In this document: in pieces, positions 54,310 through 63,319 of the stretch
Layout of the letters: each line of letters begins with the position of its first letter
How positions within the stretch are numbered: the first letter of the stretch is position 1
From: Caulobacter sp. Root655
GTDB taxonomy: Bacteria > Pseudomonadota > Alphaproteobacteria > Caulobacterales > Caulobacteraceae
Length of the DNA stretch: 64,000 nt
Direction of reading: 5' to 3'
Assembly: GCF_001427665.1 (NCBI RefSeq)
Contig: NZ_LMHC01000001.1
Span: 169,364-233,363 of the forward strand
Position numbers and translations under genes: made by a program
Notes under the pieces: generated by a model
Told to the model about the DNA's origin: nothing
Databases searched by the model: none
The model's input: only the letters and a program-made list of their open reading frames with translations

Positions 54310-55222
54310 ACAGGTGGTGGTCCTTGTCGCCGGGCATCACCGGCGACGGGTCGGGGGCCTTGGACGGACGCGGCGGCGGCAGGATCCGGGTCGGGTCCTC
54401 GGCCAACAGGTGGGCGGCCAGCATCAGGTCGGTCCTGACCGGGCCGAAGTCCTCCTTGGCCGTCCAGACGCGGATCGCGGCCTGGGCGAACACCTCCGAC
54501 AGGTCGACCACCTCGATCATCGGGGCCGGGTCCTTGCGCACCCGCGGATCGTTCTCGGCCCGTTCGCGCATCTTCTGCAGCACGGCCACCAGGTCGGTCT
54601 TCAGGGGCACCTTGAACAGCACGTCGGCCCGTCGGTTGCGGTGGGTCGAGTAGTTGAGGATGACGTCGCCGAACACCTTGCTGTTGGGGATCATCACCTT
54701 GACGTTGTCGGGGGTGGCGATCTCGGTGAACAACAGGTCCAGCGACTTGACCGTGCCCTGGCGGGTGACCGTCTCGATGACGTCGCCGACCTTGTAGGGG
54801 CGGAACAGCAGGATCATCACCCCGGCCGCCACGTTCGACAGCGCGCCCTGCAAGGCCAGGCCGATGGCCAGGGAGGCCGCGCCCAGCACGGCGATGATCG
54901 AGGTGGCCTGCACGCCCAGTTGCTGCAGCACGGCGACCAGGCCCACGGCGACGATGGCGTAACGCACCAGGGACGAGACGAAGCTTTCCAGGGTCGGATC
55001 GGGATTGGTGCGATGCACCCGGCCCAGGGTTCGGCGCGCCACGCCCGCCAGCCAGCCGGCCACCCAGAAGGTGGCGACCAGGATCAGGGCGGCGACGACC
55101 AGGTTGACGGCCACCTTGCCCAGCCAGTCGATGAAATGGCCCAGCATGGTCTCGTCGGCCTTCATGTTGGCGAGCGCGGGCAGCTTGGCGTCCGGCGGGA
55201 TCAGGGTCGGTTTGGTCTGCAT
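54239..55222 (-). CDS. Small-conductance mechanosensitive channel family protein
   Basis: A 327-residue MscS-type inner-membrane channel that relieves turgor on osmotic downshift. About three membrane helices lie in residues 25-125, the last being the pore helix VLGAASLAIGLALQGALSNVAAGVMILLFRPYKVGD. The beta domain and C-terminal alpha/beta domain (IATPDNVKVMIPNSKVFG, VPLKTDLVAVL) follow. The last ~40 residues are Pro/Arg-rich and overlap the opposing gene. I chose the ATG at 55222 (MQTKPTLIPP) with a GAGAGA site. Confidence 0.9.
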   Translation of the reverse strand: MQTKPTLIPPDAKLPALANMKADETMLGHFIDWLGKVAVNLVVAALILVATFWVAGWLAGVARRTLGRVHRTNPDPTLESFVSSLVRYAIVAVGLVAVLQQLGVQATSIIAVLGAASLAIGLALQGALSNVAAGVMILLFRPYKVGDVIETVTRQGTVKSLDLLFTEIATPDNVKVMIPNSKVFGDVILNYSTHRNRRADVLFKVPLKTDLVAVLQKMRERAENDPRVRKDPAPMIEVVDLSEVFAQAAIRVWTAKEDFGPVRTDLMLAAHLLAEDPTRILPPPRPSKAPDPSPVMPGDKDHHLFRLRAPRKGRQSGLRSPQSPPKA

Positions 55223-55272
55223 GGGTCTCTCGATGGCGCCCCCGCGTCCGCCGGTCAACGATCGCGGCCCCG

Positions 55273-55391
55273 GAGCGTTCCGCCAGAGCATCGTGCGGAA
55301 AAGTGGAGGCCGGTTTTCCGCAAGAACGATGCGAAAACAAAAATCTAGAGCAAGCCGTGCGATTCCTAATATCGCGAGGCTTGCTCTAGCC
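55273..55391. repeat. Interspersed intergenic repeat, inverted third copy, plus hairpin
   Basis: Read leftward this is ctagatttttgttttcgcat, then gaaaaccggcctccactt and gatgctct, the same family as 11893-11996. Next to it a perfect 12-bp inverted repeat (ctagagcaagcc, 55345-55356, and ggcttgctctag, 55378-55389) forms a hairpin, matching the hairpin module of the first copy. It lies upstream of both the MscS and aminotransferase genes. Confidence 0.75.
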
Positions 55392-55469
55392 GCCGCTTCG
55401 TCATCCGGAAACAGTCGGTTACATCAATTGGCTCGAACTCGCCGCCATCCGTCTCTATGAGCGCCGCCC

Positions 55470-56630
55470 ATGAGCATGCCCTTCATCGACCTCGCCGCGC
55501 AGCAGCGCCGGATCCGCAGGCAGATCGACGCCGCCATCGCCGGCGTCCTCGACAGCGGCGCCTATGTCATGGGCCCGCAGGTGCGCGAGTTCGAGGCCAA
55601 GCTGGCGGCGTTCGGCCAGGCCAGGCTGGCCTTGTCGTGCGCCAACGGCACCGACGCCATCGCCCTGCCGCTGATGGCCTGGGGGATCGGACCCGGCGAC
55701 GCGGTGTTCTGCCCGTCCTTCACCTTCGCCGCCACGCCGGAAGTCGTGCCGTGGGTCGGGGCGACGCCGGTGTTCGTCGACGTGCTGGCCGACACCTTCA
55801 ATCTCGACCCGGCCAAGCTGGAAGCCGCCATTGCCGACGTGAAAGCCAGGGGAGAGCTGGCGCCCAAGGTGGTGATCGCCGTCGACCTGTTCGGCCAGCC
55901 GGCCGACTATCCGGCCATCAAGGCGATCTGCGACCGCGAAGGCCTGAAGCTGATCTCCGACAGCGCCCAGGGCTTTGGCTGCACGCTCAACGGCCATCAC
56001 CCGCTGCATTGGGCCGACGTGGCCACCACCAGCTTCTTCCCGGCCAAGCCGCTGGGCTGCTACGGCGACGGCGGGGCGGTGCTGACCAACGACCAGGAAC
56101 TCTGGGACCTGATGGACAGCTTCCGGGTGCACGGCAAGGCCGTGGCTCCCGACCTGGTCGGTCGCACCTTCGACCACGACACCAAGTACCTGAACACCCG
56201 CATCGGCATGAACTCGCGGCTGGACACCATCCAGGCGGCGATCCTGATCGAGAAGCTGGCGATCTTCCAGGAGGAGATCGACCTGCGCCAGGTCGTGGCG
56301 AACCGCTACGCCGAGGGCCTGGAGGGCGCGGTGCTGGCGACGCCCCGGGTGATCGACGGCGGCGTCTCGGTCTGGGCCCAGTACGTGATCGAGCACGCCA
56401 ACCGCGACGGCCTGGCCGCGCACCTCAAGACCCAGGGCATCCCGACGGCGGTCTATTATCCCGTGCCGATGCACATCCAGGCGCCCTATGCCGGTTTCCC
56501 GCGCGGGGCCGGCGGCCTGCCGGTCACCGAGGCCAAGGCCGAGACGGTGCTGGCCCTGCCGATGCACCCGTATCTGGACAAGGTTGATCAACAAAGGGTC
56601 ATCGAGGCGATCCTGGCCTTTAACGGTTAA
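55470..56630 (+). CDS. DegT/DnrJ/EryC1-family sugar aminotransferase
   Basis: A 386-residue PLP aminotransferase that adds an amino group to a nucleotide keto-sugar. Motifs are FIDLAAQQ, SGAYVMGPQVREFE, CANGTDAIALPL, VDLFGQPADYPAI, ISDSAQGFG and the PLP lysine in TSFFPAKPLGCYGDGGA, then NTRIGMNSRLDTIQAAIL. This wording is closest to WbpE-type enzymes that make UDP-diaminouronic acid precursors for O-antigens. No matching dehydrogenase or acetyltransferase is nearby, so the exact sugar is open. The 247 bp upstream hold only the repeat. Confidence 0.88.
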   Translation: MSMPFIDLAAQQRRIRRQIDAAIAGVLDSGAYVMGPQVREFEAKLAAFGQARLALSCANGTDAIALPLMAWGIGPGDAVFCPSFTFAATPEVVPWVGATPVFVDVLADTFNLDPAKLEAAIADVKARGELAPKVVIAVDLFGQPADYPAIKAICDREGLKLISDSAQGFGCTLNGHHPLHWADVATTSFFPAKPLGCYGDGGAVLTNDQELWDLMDSFRVHGKAVAPDLVGRTFDHDTKYLNTRIGMNSRLDTIQAAILIEKLAIFQEEIDLRQVVANRYAEGLEGAVLATPRVIDGGVSVWAQYVIEHANRDGLAAHLKTQGIPTAVYYPVPMHIQAPYAGFPRGAGGLPVTEAKAETVLALPMHPYLDKVDQQRVIEAILAFNG

Positions 56631-56693
56631 GCTGCGCCGCAATCACGCCTCACGTCTGGGTAATGTGGCGGCGAAGTTGATTCGAAGGTTCAG

Positions 56694-57458
56694 ATGCACG
56701 ATCCGGTGACGTCGTTCGTAGTCGCGGTGTTCAGCACGCCCGGCGCCGCCCTGATGATGGCGGGCGCCATCCTCGTCTTCGCTGTCGGGCTGATCCTTCA
56801 GTCGGGCCATTTCGAATACAGCCCTCTGCGCGACGATTTTCGCCGGCGCACCGATCTGTTGGAGGACCTGCGCGGTGATCGCCAGAAGGCCTTCTCCGAG
56901 GCCTTCGACGCGATCGACAAGCGTTTCAGCAGCGTCGCGAACCCTGTGTTGGAGCTGGGCTGGGCGCACTACCGAAGCCAACTGACGCCGACCGACGACG
57001 GCCGGCTGGCGGCGGCGATCCACGCCGCCGACGCCTTCGACCATGCCGACGCGCCGGCCCGCACCTTGGAATGGTGGGCCAATATCATGGTCGCCATCGG
57101 CCTGGTCATCACCTTCATGGGTATCGTCGCGGCGCTGACCGAAGCCACCTCGGCCATGGGCCCTGGCGGCGGCGGGGCGATGCAGGGCGCCCTGGTCAAC
57201 CTGCTGACCATCGCCGCCACCAAGTTCTGGACCTCGATCGCCGGGGTCCTGGCCTCGATCATCCTGCGCCTGGCCGCGCGCCGGCGCCGCCATGTGATCG
57301 AGGCGCTGGAAGCCCATTTCTTCGCCCTGCTTGACGCCTGTGTCCGCTTCGCGCCGCCCGAGAAGGTGATGTTGGAGCAACTGGCCACCCTGGCCCGGAT
57401 CGAGGCGGCCCTGAACCGCTCTTCGGCGACGGCTCTGCCGCGGACGGGCGTGGCCTGA
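56694..57458 (+). CDS. MotA/TolQ/ExbB-like membrane protein
   Basis: A 254-residue inner-membrane protein with three hydrophobic helices (residues ~10-37, ~125-150 and ~163-195). The second and third (NIMVAIGLVITFMGIVAALTEA and LLTIAATKFWTSIAGVLASIILRL) resemble the stator helices of the MotA/TolQ family, including the small-residue TxxxG pattern. The partner gene starts within its stop (TGATG). It probably forms a proton-driven stator with that partner. It lacks the long cytoplasmic tail of the anti-phage protein ZorA. The process it powers is unknown. Confidence 0.75.
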   Translation: MHDPVTSFVVAVFSTPGAALMMAGAILVFAVGLILQSGHFEYSPLRDDFRRRTDLLEDLRGDRQKAFSEAFDAIDKRFSSVANPVLELGWAHYRSQLTPTDDGRLAAAIHAADAFDHADAPARTLEWWANIMVAIGLVITFMGIVAALTEATSAMGPGGGGAMQGALVNLLTIAATKFWTSIAGVLASIILRLAARRRRHVIEALEAHFFALLDACVRFAPPEKVMLEQLATLARIEAALNRSSATALPRTGVA

Positions 57459-58342
57459 TGCGCCGCAAGCGCGGCCGCACGGTCGATGTCGAGGAGGGCG
57501 AGAGCTACTACGTGTCGATGACCGACATGATGGTCGGGGTGATCTTCATCTTCATCATCATGCTCAGCTACTTCGCCTTCGAGTTCCGCTCGGCCACCAC
57601 CAAGCTGACCAGCGCCAAGCAGCCGGAAACGGCGGCTCTGTTACAGACCGCCGCCAACCTGACGCCGCGCCAGGCCGACCTGGAGGTCGACTACCAGGCG
57701 CGGGTGCTGTGCGTGCCTGAAACGGTGCTTAGCGAGACTGGCGGCGGGGCCTCGGGCGAGCGCCGCTGCTTCTCCTTCGCGCCGCCGTCCAAGGTTCCGA
57801 CCCAGAGCGTGTCGACGGCGGACGCCCAGCGGCTGCTGATGGACCAGCTGGAGGCCGACCTGCGCGACGCCGGCGCGCCGATCAACGGCGATCCCTCGAG
57901 CGGAACCCTGGCCTTCAAGGCCGACCAGCTGTTCCTGGCCGGTTCGGCCACCCTGTCCCCGGACGGCCAACGGATCGCCGGACAGGTCGCCCAAACCCTG
58001 GCGCGCCGCCTGCCCTGCCTGGGCTATGGCGCGCCGGCCGGCGCCGGTTGCGAGGCCGGCGGATCCAAGCTGGCGATGGTCAATGTGGTCAGCCAGACCA
58101 ACCTCGACGCCTTCACGCCCGAAGGGCAACGGGCCGCCAGCCTGGCCCTGCAGCGCGCCGCCGCCTTCCACCAAGGCCTGACCGCCGCCCAGCCCCTGCT
58201 GGCGGCCCTGCGCAACGCTCCGGTCGGCCAGGCGGGCTCCCAGCCCCTGCTGCGGGTGGCCAGTGTCGGCCAGTCGCAGGAGGCGGCCTCGAAGGTCGGC
58301 GACGACCAGACCGTCAGCATCCAGTTCCAGATGAACCCCTAG
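57458..58342 (+). CDS. MotB/OmpA-like protein, partner of the MotA-like protein
   Basis: A 294-residue protein with a basic N-terminus, then one membrane helix preceded by the key acidic residue (VSMTDMMVGVIFIFIIMLSYFAFEF), as in MotB and ZorB, where that Asp carries protons. A periplasmic region with two Cys (~85 and ~105) leads to an OmpA-like peptidoglycan-binding domain (LFLAGSATLSPDGQRIAGQVA, then NLDAFTPEGQRAASLALQRAAAF) that departs from the usual NxxLSxxRA pattern. It is coupled to the MotA-like gene. No flagellar or ZorC/D/E gene is nearby. Confidence 0.75.
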   Translation: MRRKRGRTVDVEEGESYYVSMTDMMVGVIFIFIIMLSYFAFEFRSATTKLTSAKQPETAALLQTAANLTPRQADLEVDYQARVLCVPETVLSETGGGASGERRCFSFAPPSKVPTQSVSTADAQRLLMDQLEADLRDAGAPINGDPSSGTLAFKADQLFLAGSATLSPDGQRIAGQVAQTLARRLPCLGYGAPAGAGCEAGGSKLAMVNVVSQTNLDAFTPEGQRAASLALQRAAAFHQGLTAAQPLLAALRNAPVGQAGSQPLLRVASVGQSQEAASKVGDDQTVSIQFQMNP

Positions 58343-58445
58343 ATCGAACGCGACGTTTGGCGCGCGCGCGACGGCTGCCTATATGGCGGCCATCGCGTCT
58401 CGCGCCCGCCGGCGCTTCGGCGTTTCCGGCCAGCGAAAGAGCGTC

Positions 58446-59714
58446 ATGCCCTCCACTTCAGCCGTCGCCCGTCCTGGACCCCATCCCGGCATGGGTTTCG
58501 GCCAGTTCGTCGCCCTGATCGCGGCGATGATGGCCACCAACGCCCTGGCCATCGACTCGATGCTGCCGGCCATGCCGCAGATCGGCGACGCCCTGGGCGT
58601 GGCGACCGACAACGAGCGGCAGTGGATCCTGACCGCCTATCTGCTGGGCTTCGGCGCGGCCCAGATCGTCTATGGTTCGCTGGCCGACCGTTTCGGACGC
58701 AAGCCGGTGCTGCTGGTCGGCCTGGCGATCTATGTGGTGTTCGCCGCCGCCTGCGCCTTCGCCACCTCGTTCGAGATGCTGCTGACCGCCCGCGTCCTGT
58801 GCGGGGTCGGGGCGGCGGCGACGCGGGTGCTGTCGGTGTCGATCGTCCGCGACTGCTACAGCGGCCGGCAGATGGCCCGGGTGATGTCGCTGTCGTTCAT
58901 CGTCTTCCTGGGCGTGCCGATCATCGCGCCGTCGGTGGGCCAGGCCATCCTGCTGGTCGCGCCCTGGCCATGGGTGTTCGGCGTCCTGTCGATCTTCGGT
59001 CTGGCGGTAATCGTCTGGTCGGCGATCAAGTTGCCCGAAACCCTGCACCCCGAGGACCGCGTGCCCCTGACCCCCGGTCCGGTGCTGGCGGCCTTCAAGG
59101 AGTGCCTGACCAACCGCGTGGCCGTGGGCTACACCATCGCCGCCACCCTGGTGCTGGGCGGGCTGTTCGGCTTCCTCAACTCCGCCCAGCAGGTGTTTGT
59201 TGATGTTCTGGGGGCGGGCAAGACGTTCACCCTGATCTTCGCGGCGATCGCCGGGGGCATCGCCGTCTCGTCGCTGATCAACGCCCGCATCGTCGACAAG
59301 CTGGGCATGCGACTGGTCTCGCACACCGCCCTGGTCGGCTACATCGCCTTCGCGGTGGTCCACGCCCTGGTGGCCCTGAGCGGCCATGAGACCCTTTGGA
59401 CCTTCTCGCTGCTGCAGGCGGGGATGATGTTCTGCTTTGGCCTGGTGATGTCGAACTTCGGCTCGATCGCCATGGAGCCGTTGGGCCACCTGGCCGGCAC
59501 GGCGGCCTCGGTGCAGGGCTTCATCACCACCATTGGCGGGGCGCTGTTCGGCTTCTGGATCGGCCAGCTGTTCGACGGCACGACCGTGCCCCTGACCCTG
59601 GGCTTCGCCGGCTTCGGCATCGCCGGCCTGCTGGCCGTGCTGGCCACCGAGAAGGGCCGGATGTTCCACGCGGGGGCGGGCAGTGCGGCGGTCGAAGGGA
59701 CTGGGGTTCACTAA
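58446..59714 (+). CDS. Bcr/CflA-family multidrug efflux MFS transporter
   Basis: A 422-residue, 12-helix major facilitator that should export drugs or metabolites with protons. Motifs are TNALAIDSMLPAMPQIG in TM1, QWILTAYLLGFGAAQIVYGSLADRFGRKPVLL (the DHA1 loop 2-3 motif) and TRVLSVSIVRDCYSGRQMARVMS, as in Bcr/CflA proteins. I chose the ATG at 58446 (MPSTSAVARPG); an ATG 21 codons earlier adds only an Arg-rich lead. It follows the MotB-like gene by ~100 bp without clear co-function. Confidence 0.88.
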   Translation: MPSTSAVARPGPHPGMGFGQFVALIAAMMATNALAIDSMLPAMPQIGDALGVATDNERQWILTAYLLGFGAAQIVYGSLADRFGRKPVLLVGLAIYVVFAAACAFATSFEMLLTARVLCGVGAAATRVLSVSIVRDCYSGRQMARVMSLSFIVFLGVPIIAPSVGQAILLVAPWPWVFGVLSIFGLAVIVWSAIKLPETLHPEDRVPLTPGPVLAAFKECLTNRVAVGYTIAATLVLGGLFGFLNSAQQVFVDVLGAGKTFTLIFAAIAGGIAVSSLINARIVDKLGMRLVSHTALVGYIAFAVVHALVALSGHETLWTFSLLQAGMMFCFGLVMSNFGSIAMEPLGHLAGTAASVQGFITTIGGALFGFWIGQLFDGTTVPLTLGFAGFGIAGLLAVLATEKGRMFHAGAGSAAVEGTGVH

Positions 59715-59716
59715 CA

Positions 59717-59828
59717 GTTGTCATCCCGGCCGCAGCGAAGCGAAGAGCCGGGACCCAGGTGAACCGCACCGCATCAGCCCAGTCCCCTGGGTCCCGGACA
59801 GCCTCTGCGAGGCTTCCGGGATGACAAC
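59717..59828. repeat. Inverted-repeat intergenic element
   Basis: Perfect 13-bp ends gttgtcatcccgg and ccgggatgacaac enclose two inner arms (gccgggacccaggtga / cctgggtcccgga). It fills the gap between the converging MFS and DNA ligase genes and may act as a terminator for both. Confidence 0.75.
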
Positions 59829-59848
59829 GATTTGAGTGAACTCCCGAT

Positions 59849-61473
59849 CTAGTCCAGCATCCGCTCCAGGGTCGCCAGCTCGTCGGCTTCGCGCGACGGC
59901 TTGTCCCAGCGGATGCGGTTGATGCGCGGAAAGCGCATGGCCAAGCCCGACTTGTGCCGGGTCGAGCGCTGCAGCCCCTCGAACGCCACCTCGAACACCA
60001 GGCCGAAGTCCCCGTCGGCGCGCACCGAGCGCACCGGGCCGAAGCGCTCGACGGTGTGGTCACGGACGAACCTGTCGATCCGCTTCAGCTCCTCGTCGGT
60101 GAAGCCGAAATAGGCCTTGCCCACCGGGGTCAGGTGGCGACCGCCGGTCTCGTCCTCGCGCCAGACGCCGAAGGTGTAGTCGGAATAGAAGCTGGACCGC
60201 TTGCCGTGGCCGCGCTGGGCGTACATCAGCACCGCGTCGATCAGGCGCGGGTCGCGCTTCCACTTGAACCACGGCCCCTTGGGGCGACCGGGTTCGTAGA
60301 CGCTGTCCCAGCGCTTGAGCATCAGGCCCTCGGCGACGGCGGGGTCGCCTTCCGGCGGCTGGGCGCGCAGGGCGGCCAGCGCCGCCCAGGTGACGAAGGG
60401 CTGAATCGGCGACAGGTCGATGCGCGGACTGGCGGCCTTCCCGGCCGGAATTTGGGCGACGAAGGCCTCCAGGCGCTTGCGACGCGCGGCGAAGGGCAGG
60501 TCGCGCAGGTCGGTCTCGCCTTCCAGCAACAGGTCATAGGCGCGAATCCCGGCCGGGAAGGCCGCCAACTGCCTGGCGTCGACGGTCTTGCGATTCAGCC
60601 GCTGCTGCAGGTCGCCGAAACTGGCCACGGCGCCATCCCGCATGACCAGCAACTCGCCATCGATCGCCCCCTCGAAGGTCAGGGCCTCCAGCACGTCGGG
60701 AAAGGTCGCCGAGATGTCGTCGCCGGTGCGGGTGTAGAGCCGCCGCTGACCGCGCTCGCTGACCGCCTGGACGCGAATACCGTCCCATTTCCACTCGGCG
60801 GCGTAATCGGCCGGGTCGAGCCTGGCGAAGTCCGCGGCCTCGTCGATCGCCTGGGCCAGCATCACCGGCCGGAAGCGTCCCGGCGCGTCGGGCGAGGGCT
60901 GCTCCGAGCGCCCCTCCAGCCAGGCGAACAGGTCGCCATAGGGCGGGGTCATGGCGTGCCAGACCTCCTCGACCTGGCCGATCTCCACTCCGCCGAAATC
61001 GGCGCAGGCCTGTTTGGCCAGGCGCGACGACACGCCGACCCGCAGGCCGCCGGTCATCAGTTTCAGCAGCGCCCAGCGGCCGTCGGCGTCCAGGGCGTCC
61101 AGCCAGCTCTCGATCAGCCGCTGGACCTCGGTCCGCGAGGCGGCGCGCAGGACCTCGACCACCTCCGACAGGTCCGGCTCGCGGTTGGCGCCGGGCCGGG
61201 CCTGGCCGGCCAGACCAGGGCCACGGTCTCGGCCAGGTCGCCGACATAGTCGTAGGACCAGGCGAACAGCTGGGCGTCCATCCGCGCCTCGACCGCCTTG
61301 CGGATGAAGGCCGGCTTGGCGACGCTGAACGACAGGGTCCCGGTCAGGGCGGCCAGCACCCAGCCGCGCTCGGGGTCGGGGGTCTCGCGCAGGAAATCCT
61401 TGATCAGGGTGAGCTTGGCGTTGCGCGCGCTCGTCAGGGATAGCCGGTCGAGAAGATGGGCGAAGGCGCGCAT
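59849..61473 (-). pseudogene. ATP-dependent DNA ligase, frameshifted near its N-terminus
   Basis: An ATP-dependent ligase that would seal DNA nicks. The main frame holds EWKWDGIRVQ (adenylation Lys of KxDG), GAIDGELLVM, EGLMLKRWDSVYEPG, FKWKRD and a C-terminal OB domain. The true N-terminus (MRAFAHLLDRLSLTSARNAK, LRETPDPERGWVLAAL, SYDYVGDLAETVALVWP) is in a different frame, from 61473. The two join near 61195-61215, in a GC-rich run of ggcccggcccgg type, just before ANREPDLSEVVEVL. This is either a real frameshift or a sequencing error of one base. Family members of this type are about 530-540 residues. The exonuclease and helicase genes that often accompany it are absent. Confidence 0.8.
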
Positions 61474-61506
61474 GGTCGCCATTCAACGCGCGAGACGCGT
61501 TTGGCG

Positions 61507-62394
61507 CTACTCCGGCGTCTTCGGAGGTTTGCGACCCAGGCGGGGCAGACGCTTGCGCAGCGCCCAGATCAACAGGCCGAACACCAACACCCAGGGGGCC
61601 GCCCAGGCGATGACCAGCACCAGGCCGGCCAGGGATCGCGCCAGGATCGCGCCGACATCCGCAAAGGCCTGGGCCAGGGGCGCCCAGGCGCCGGTGGGCC
61701 GCGTCACCGCGCCGGATTCGTAACGCAGGGTCAGGGCCGAGGTCGCCACCCGGGTCTTCATCACGGCCAGGGTCGATTGGGCGGAGTCAATCTCGCCCTG
61801 CACCCGCGCCAGTTCCCGCTCGACCTCCAGCAGTTCGGCCAGCTTGCCGGGGCGCTCGGCCAGCAGTTTCTGCAGCCGATCGCGCAGGGCGGTCTGGGCG
61901 CGCAACCGGGCCTCGCCGTCGACGATGGAGCGGGTCAGGTCCTCGCTGGTGACCTGGGAGTCGGTGACCCGCCCGCCCGCCGCCTTGGCGTCGGTGTCCA
62001 GGCCGCCGCGCAGCTTGGCGATCCAGGCCGGAGAAGCGCGCAGCGACAACACCGCCGTCGTTACGCCGCCGTCGGCGCCGCTGCGGCTGGAGGCGATCAC
62101 CTGGCAGGCGGCGGGTCCGGCCGTGGCGCAGGCTTTCTGGTGGGCGTCCATCAGCGCCTTGATCCGCCCGGACGGAGCCCAGATCGTGTCGACATAGTCG
62201 TAGGCGATCATCAGACCGGCGGGCGTGGATGGCGCGTTCTGGGTCGCCGACGTCTCGGAGCTTCTGGCCGCCTTGGCCACGGAAGGCGGCGCTTCCATCA
62301 TGACGGTCGCGTCGGAATAGTTCTCGGCCGGTGCGTTCATGCGGCTGCAGCCGGCCAGGACGACGCTCATGATCACCAAAGTGACAGCACGCAT
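61507..62394 (-). CDS. DUF4349 domain lipoprotein
   Basis: A 295-residue lipoprotein: signal peptide with lipobox VLAGC (Cys ~15), then a domain with AYDYVDTIWAPSGRIKALMDAHQKAC and VLSLRASPAWIAKLRGGL..AGGRVTDSQVTSEDLTRSIVDGEARLRAQ. It is followed by a coiled coil (KLLAERPGKLAELLEVERELARVQGEID) and a C-terminal membrane helix (AWAAPWVLVFGLLIWALRKRL) with a basic tail. This is the standard DUF4349 layout. Function is unknown. I chose the ATG at 62394 over one 11 codons upstream. Confidence 0.82.
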   Translation of the reverse strand: MRAVTLVIMSVVLAGCSRMNAPAENYSDATVMMEAPPSVAKAARSSETSATQNAPSTPAGLMIAYDYVDTIWAPSGRIKALMDAHQKACATAGPAACQVIASSRSGADGGVTTAVLSLRASPAWIAKLRGGLDTDAKAAGGRVTDSQVTSEDLTRSIVDGEARLRAQTALRDRLQKLLAERPGKLAELLEVERELARVQGEIDSAQSTLAVMKTRVATSALTLRYESGAVTRPTGAWAPLAQAFADVGAILARSLAGLVLVIAWAAPWVLVFGLLIWALRKRLPRLGRKPPKTPE

Positions 62395-62496
62395 GACGGT
62401 TCCACCCCTTGCGGTTCTTGAGGTCACGCTAGCAGGTCGCGGGTCTCGCGCCAGTAAAAAATTGACAGATGTAATCTGAGCGTTCGCGCGGCCGAC

Positions 62497-63222
62497 TCAG
62501 GACGCCCGGGTCTCATCCAGCTGGCCCAGGATCATGATCTTCTGCCAGATCTTGCGGCCGAGATCGGAGGTCAGGGTCTCGATGTCGTTGACGGCGGCGA
62601 TCACCACCGAGTCGTTGCTCTCGCCGGCATAGAGCGCCGCCAGCTTGGCGGTCAGGGCCAGCATCTCGGCGCAGTAGTCGAGATAGCGGGCCAGTTCGAA
62701 GCGGTTCATCTCGCGCGCCGGCGACGAGGCCGTTCGCGGGCCCAGCACCAGGGTCGGGTCCTTGGTCAGCTGGTGCATGTCGATGACGTGGGCGAACGAC
62801 CGCAGCTCGTGCAGGGCCTTCTGGACGCGCGAGCGCTTCCAGCGTGACTCCAGCGACATGAAGAACCAGATGGCCGCGCCCGACAGCAGCACCAGATTGA
62901 CCGCCGGTTCCAATCCCTGGGCCAGGCTGAGGGTGCTGGCGCCGCGCAGGCTGGCCAGCCAGTCGAGCCGGGCGATCAGCGCCGTCTCCAGCCCGACCGC
63001 GACGACGACGATCGCCGCCACCAGGGCGCGCAGGAGGAGATAGGGTCGCGACAGCCGCCGGGCGCGCTGGGCCGTGACCCGGGCGGTGGCGGTCAGCTGG
63101 CCGCAGACCTCGGCCAGGCCCGAGGCCGGGAACCGTTCGGCGACCCGGGCGCGCAGGTGATCCAGGGTCTCGACCACCTTGTCGTCGTCGAGCTTCAACG
63201 CGCTGTTCGATCGCCTGGCCAT
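62497..63222 (-). CDS. Membrane protein of unknown function
   Basis: A 241-residue protein with two predicted membrane helices (about residues 63-85, LLLRALVAAIVVVAVGL, and 105-125, PAVNLVLLSGAAIWFFMSL). A basic juxtamembrane stretch RWKRSRVQKALHELRSFAHVIDMHQLTKDP follows, then a helical C-terminal domain with NRFELARYLDYCAEMLALTAKLAALYA. No catalytic motif was recognised. It is divergent from the thioesterase gene and shares the palindromic region at 63270-63299, so both may be under one regulator. Confidence 0.7.
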   Translation of the reverse strand: MARRSNSALKLDDDKVVETLDHLRARVAERFPASGLAEVCGQLTATARVTAQRARRLSRPYLLLRALVAAIVVVAVGLETALIARLDWLASLRGASTLSLAQGLEPAVNLVLLSGAAIWFFMSLESRWKRSRVQKALHELRSFAHVIDMHQLTKDPTLVLGPRTASSPAREMNRFELARYLDYCAEMLALTAKLAALYAGESNDSVVIAAVNDIETLTSDLGRKIWQKIMILGQLDETRAS

Positions 63223-63269
63223 GCCGCTCCCCCGTTCGTGGCGAACGCTAGCATGGGCTTTCCGCTTGC

Positions 63270-63299
63270 GGTCAATTCAAACATCTGTTTGAATTGACC
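63270..63299. promoter_or_regulatory. 30-bp perfect palindromic operator
   Basis: ggtcaattcaaaca and its exact complement flank a 2-bp centre. The core CAAAC-ATCT-GTTTG fits the G/CAAAC-N2-4-GTTTG/C sites of PsrA-type TetR regulators as I recall them. It lies 20 bp before the thioesterase start and 48 bp before the divergent membrane-protein start, where a repressor would block either promoter. No regulator gene is adjacent. Confidence 0.65.
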
Positions 63300-63319
63300 T
63301 TGCCCGGAGAGGACAGATC

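Noticed and set aside
56694-58342. A Zorya anti-phage system
   Set aside because: Only the stator-like pair is present; the ZorA-like protein is short and no ZorC, ZorD or ZorE gene is near. The next gene is a Bcr/CflA transporter.
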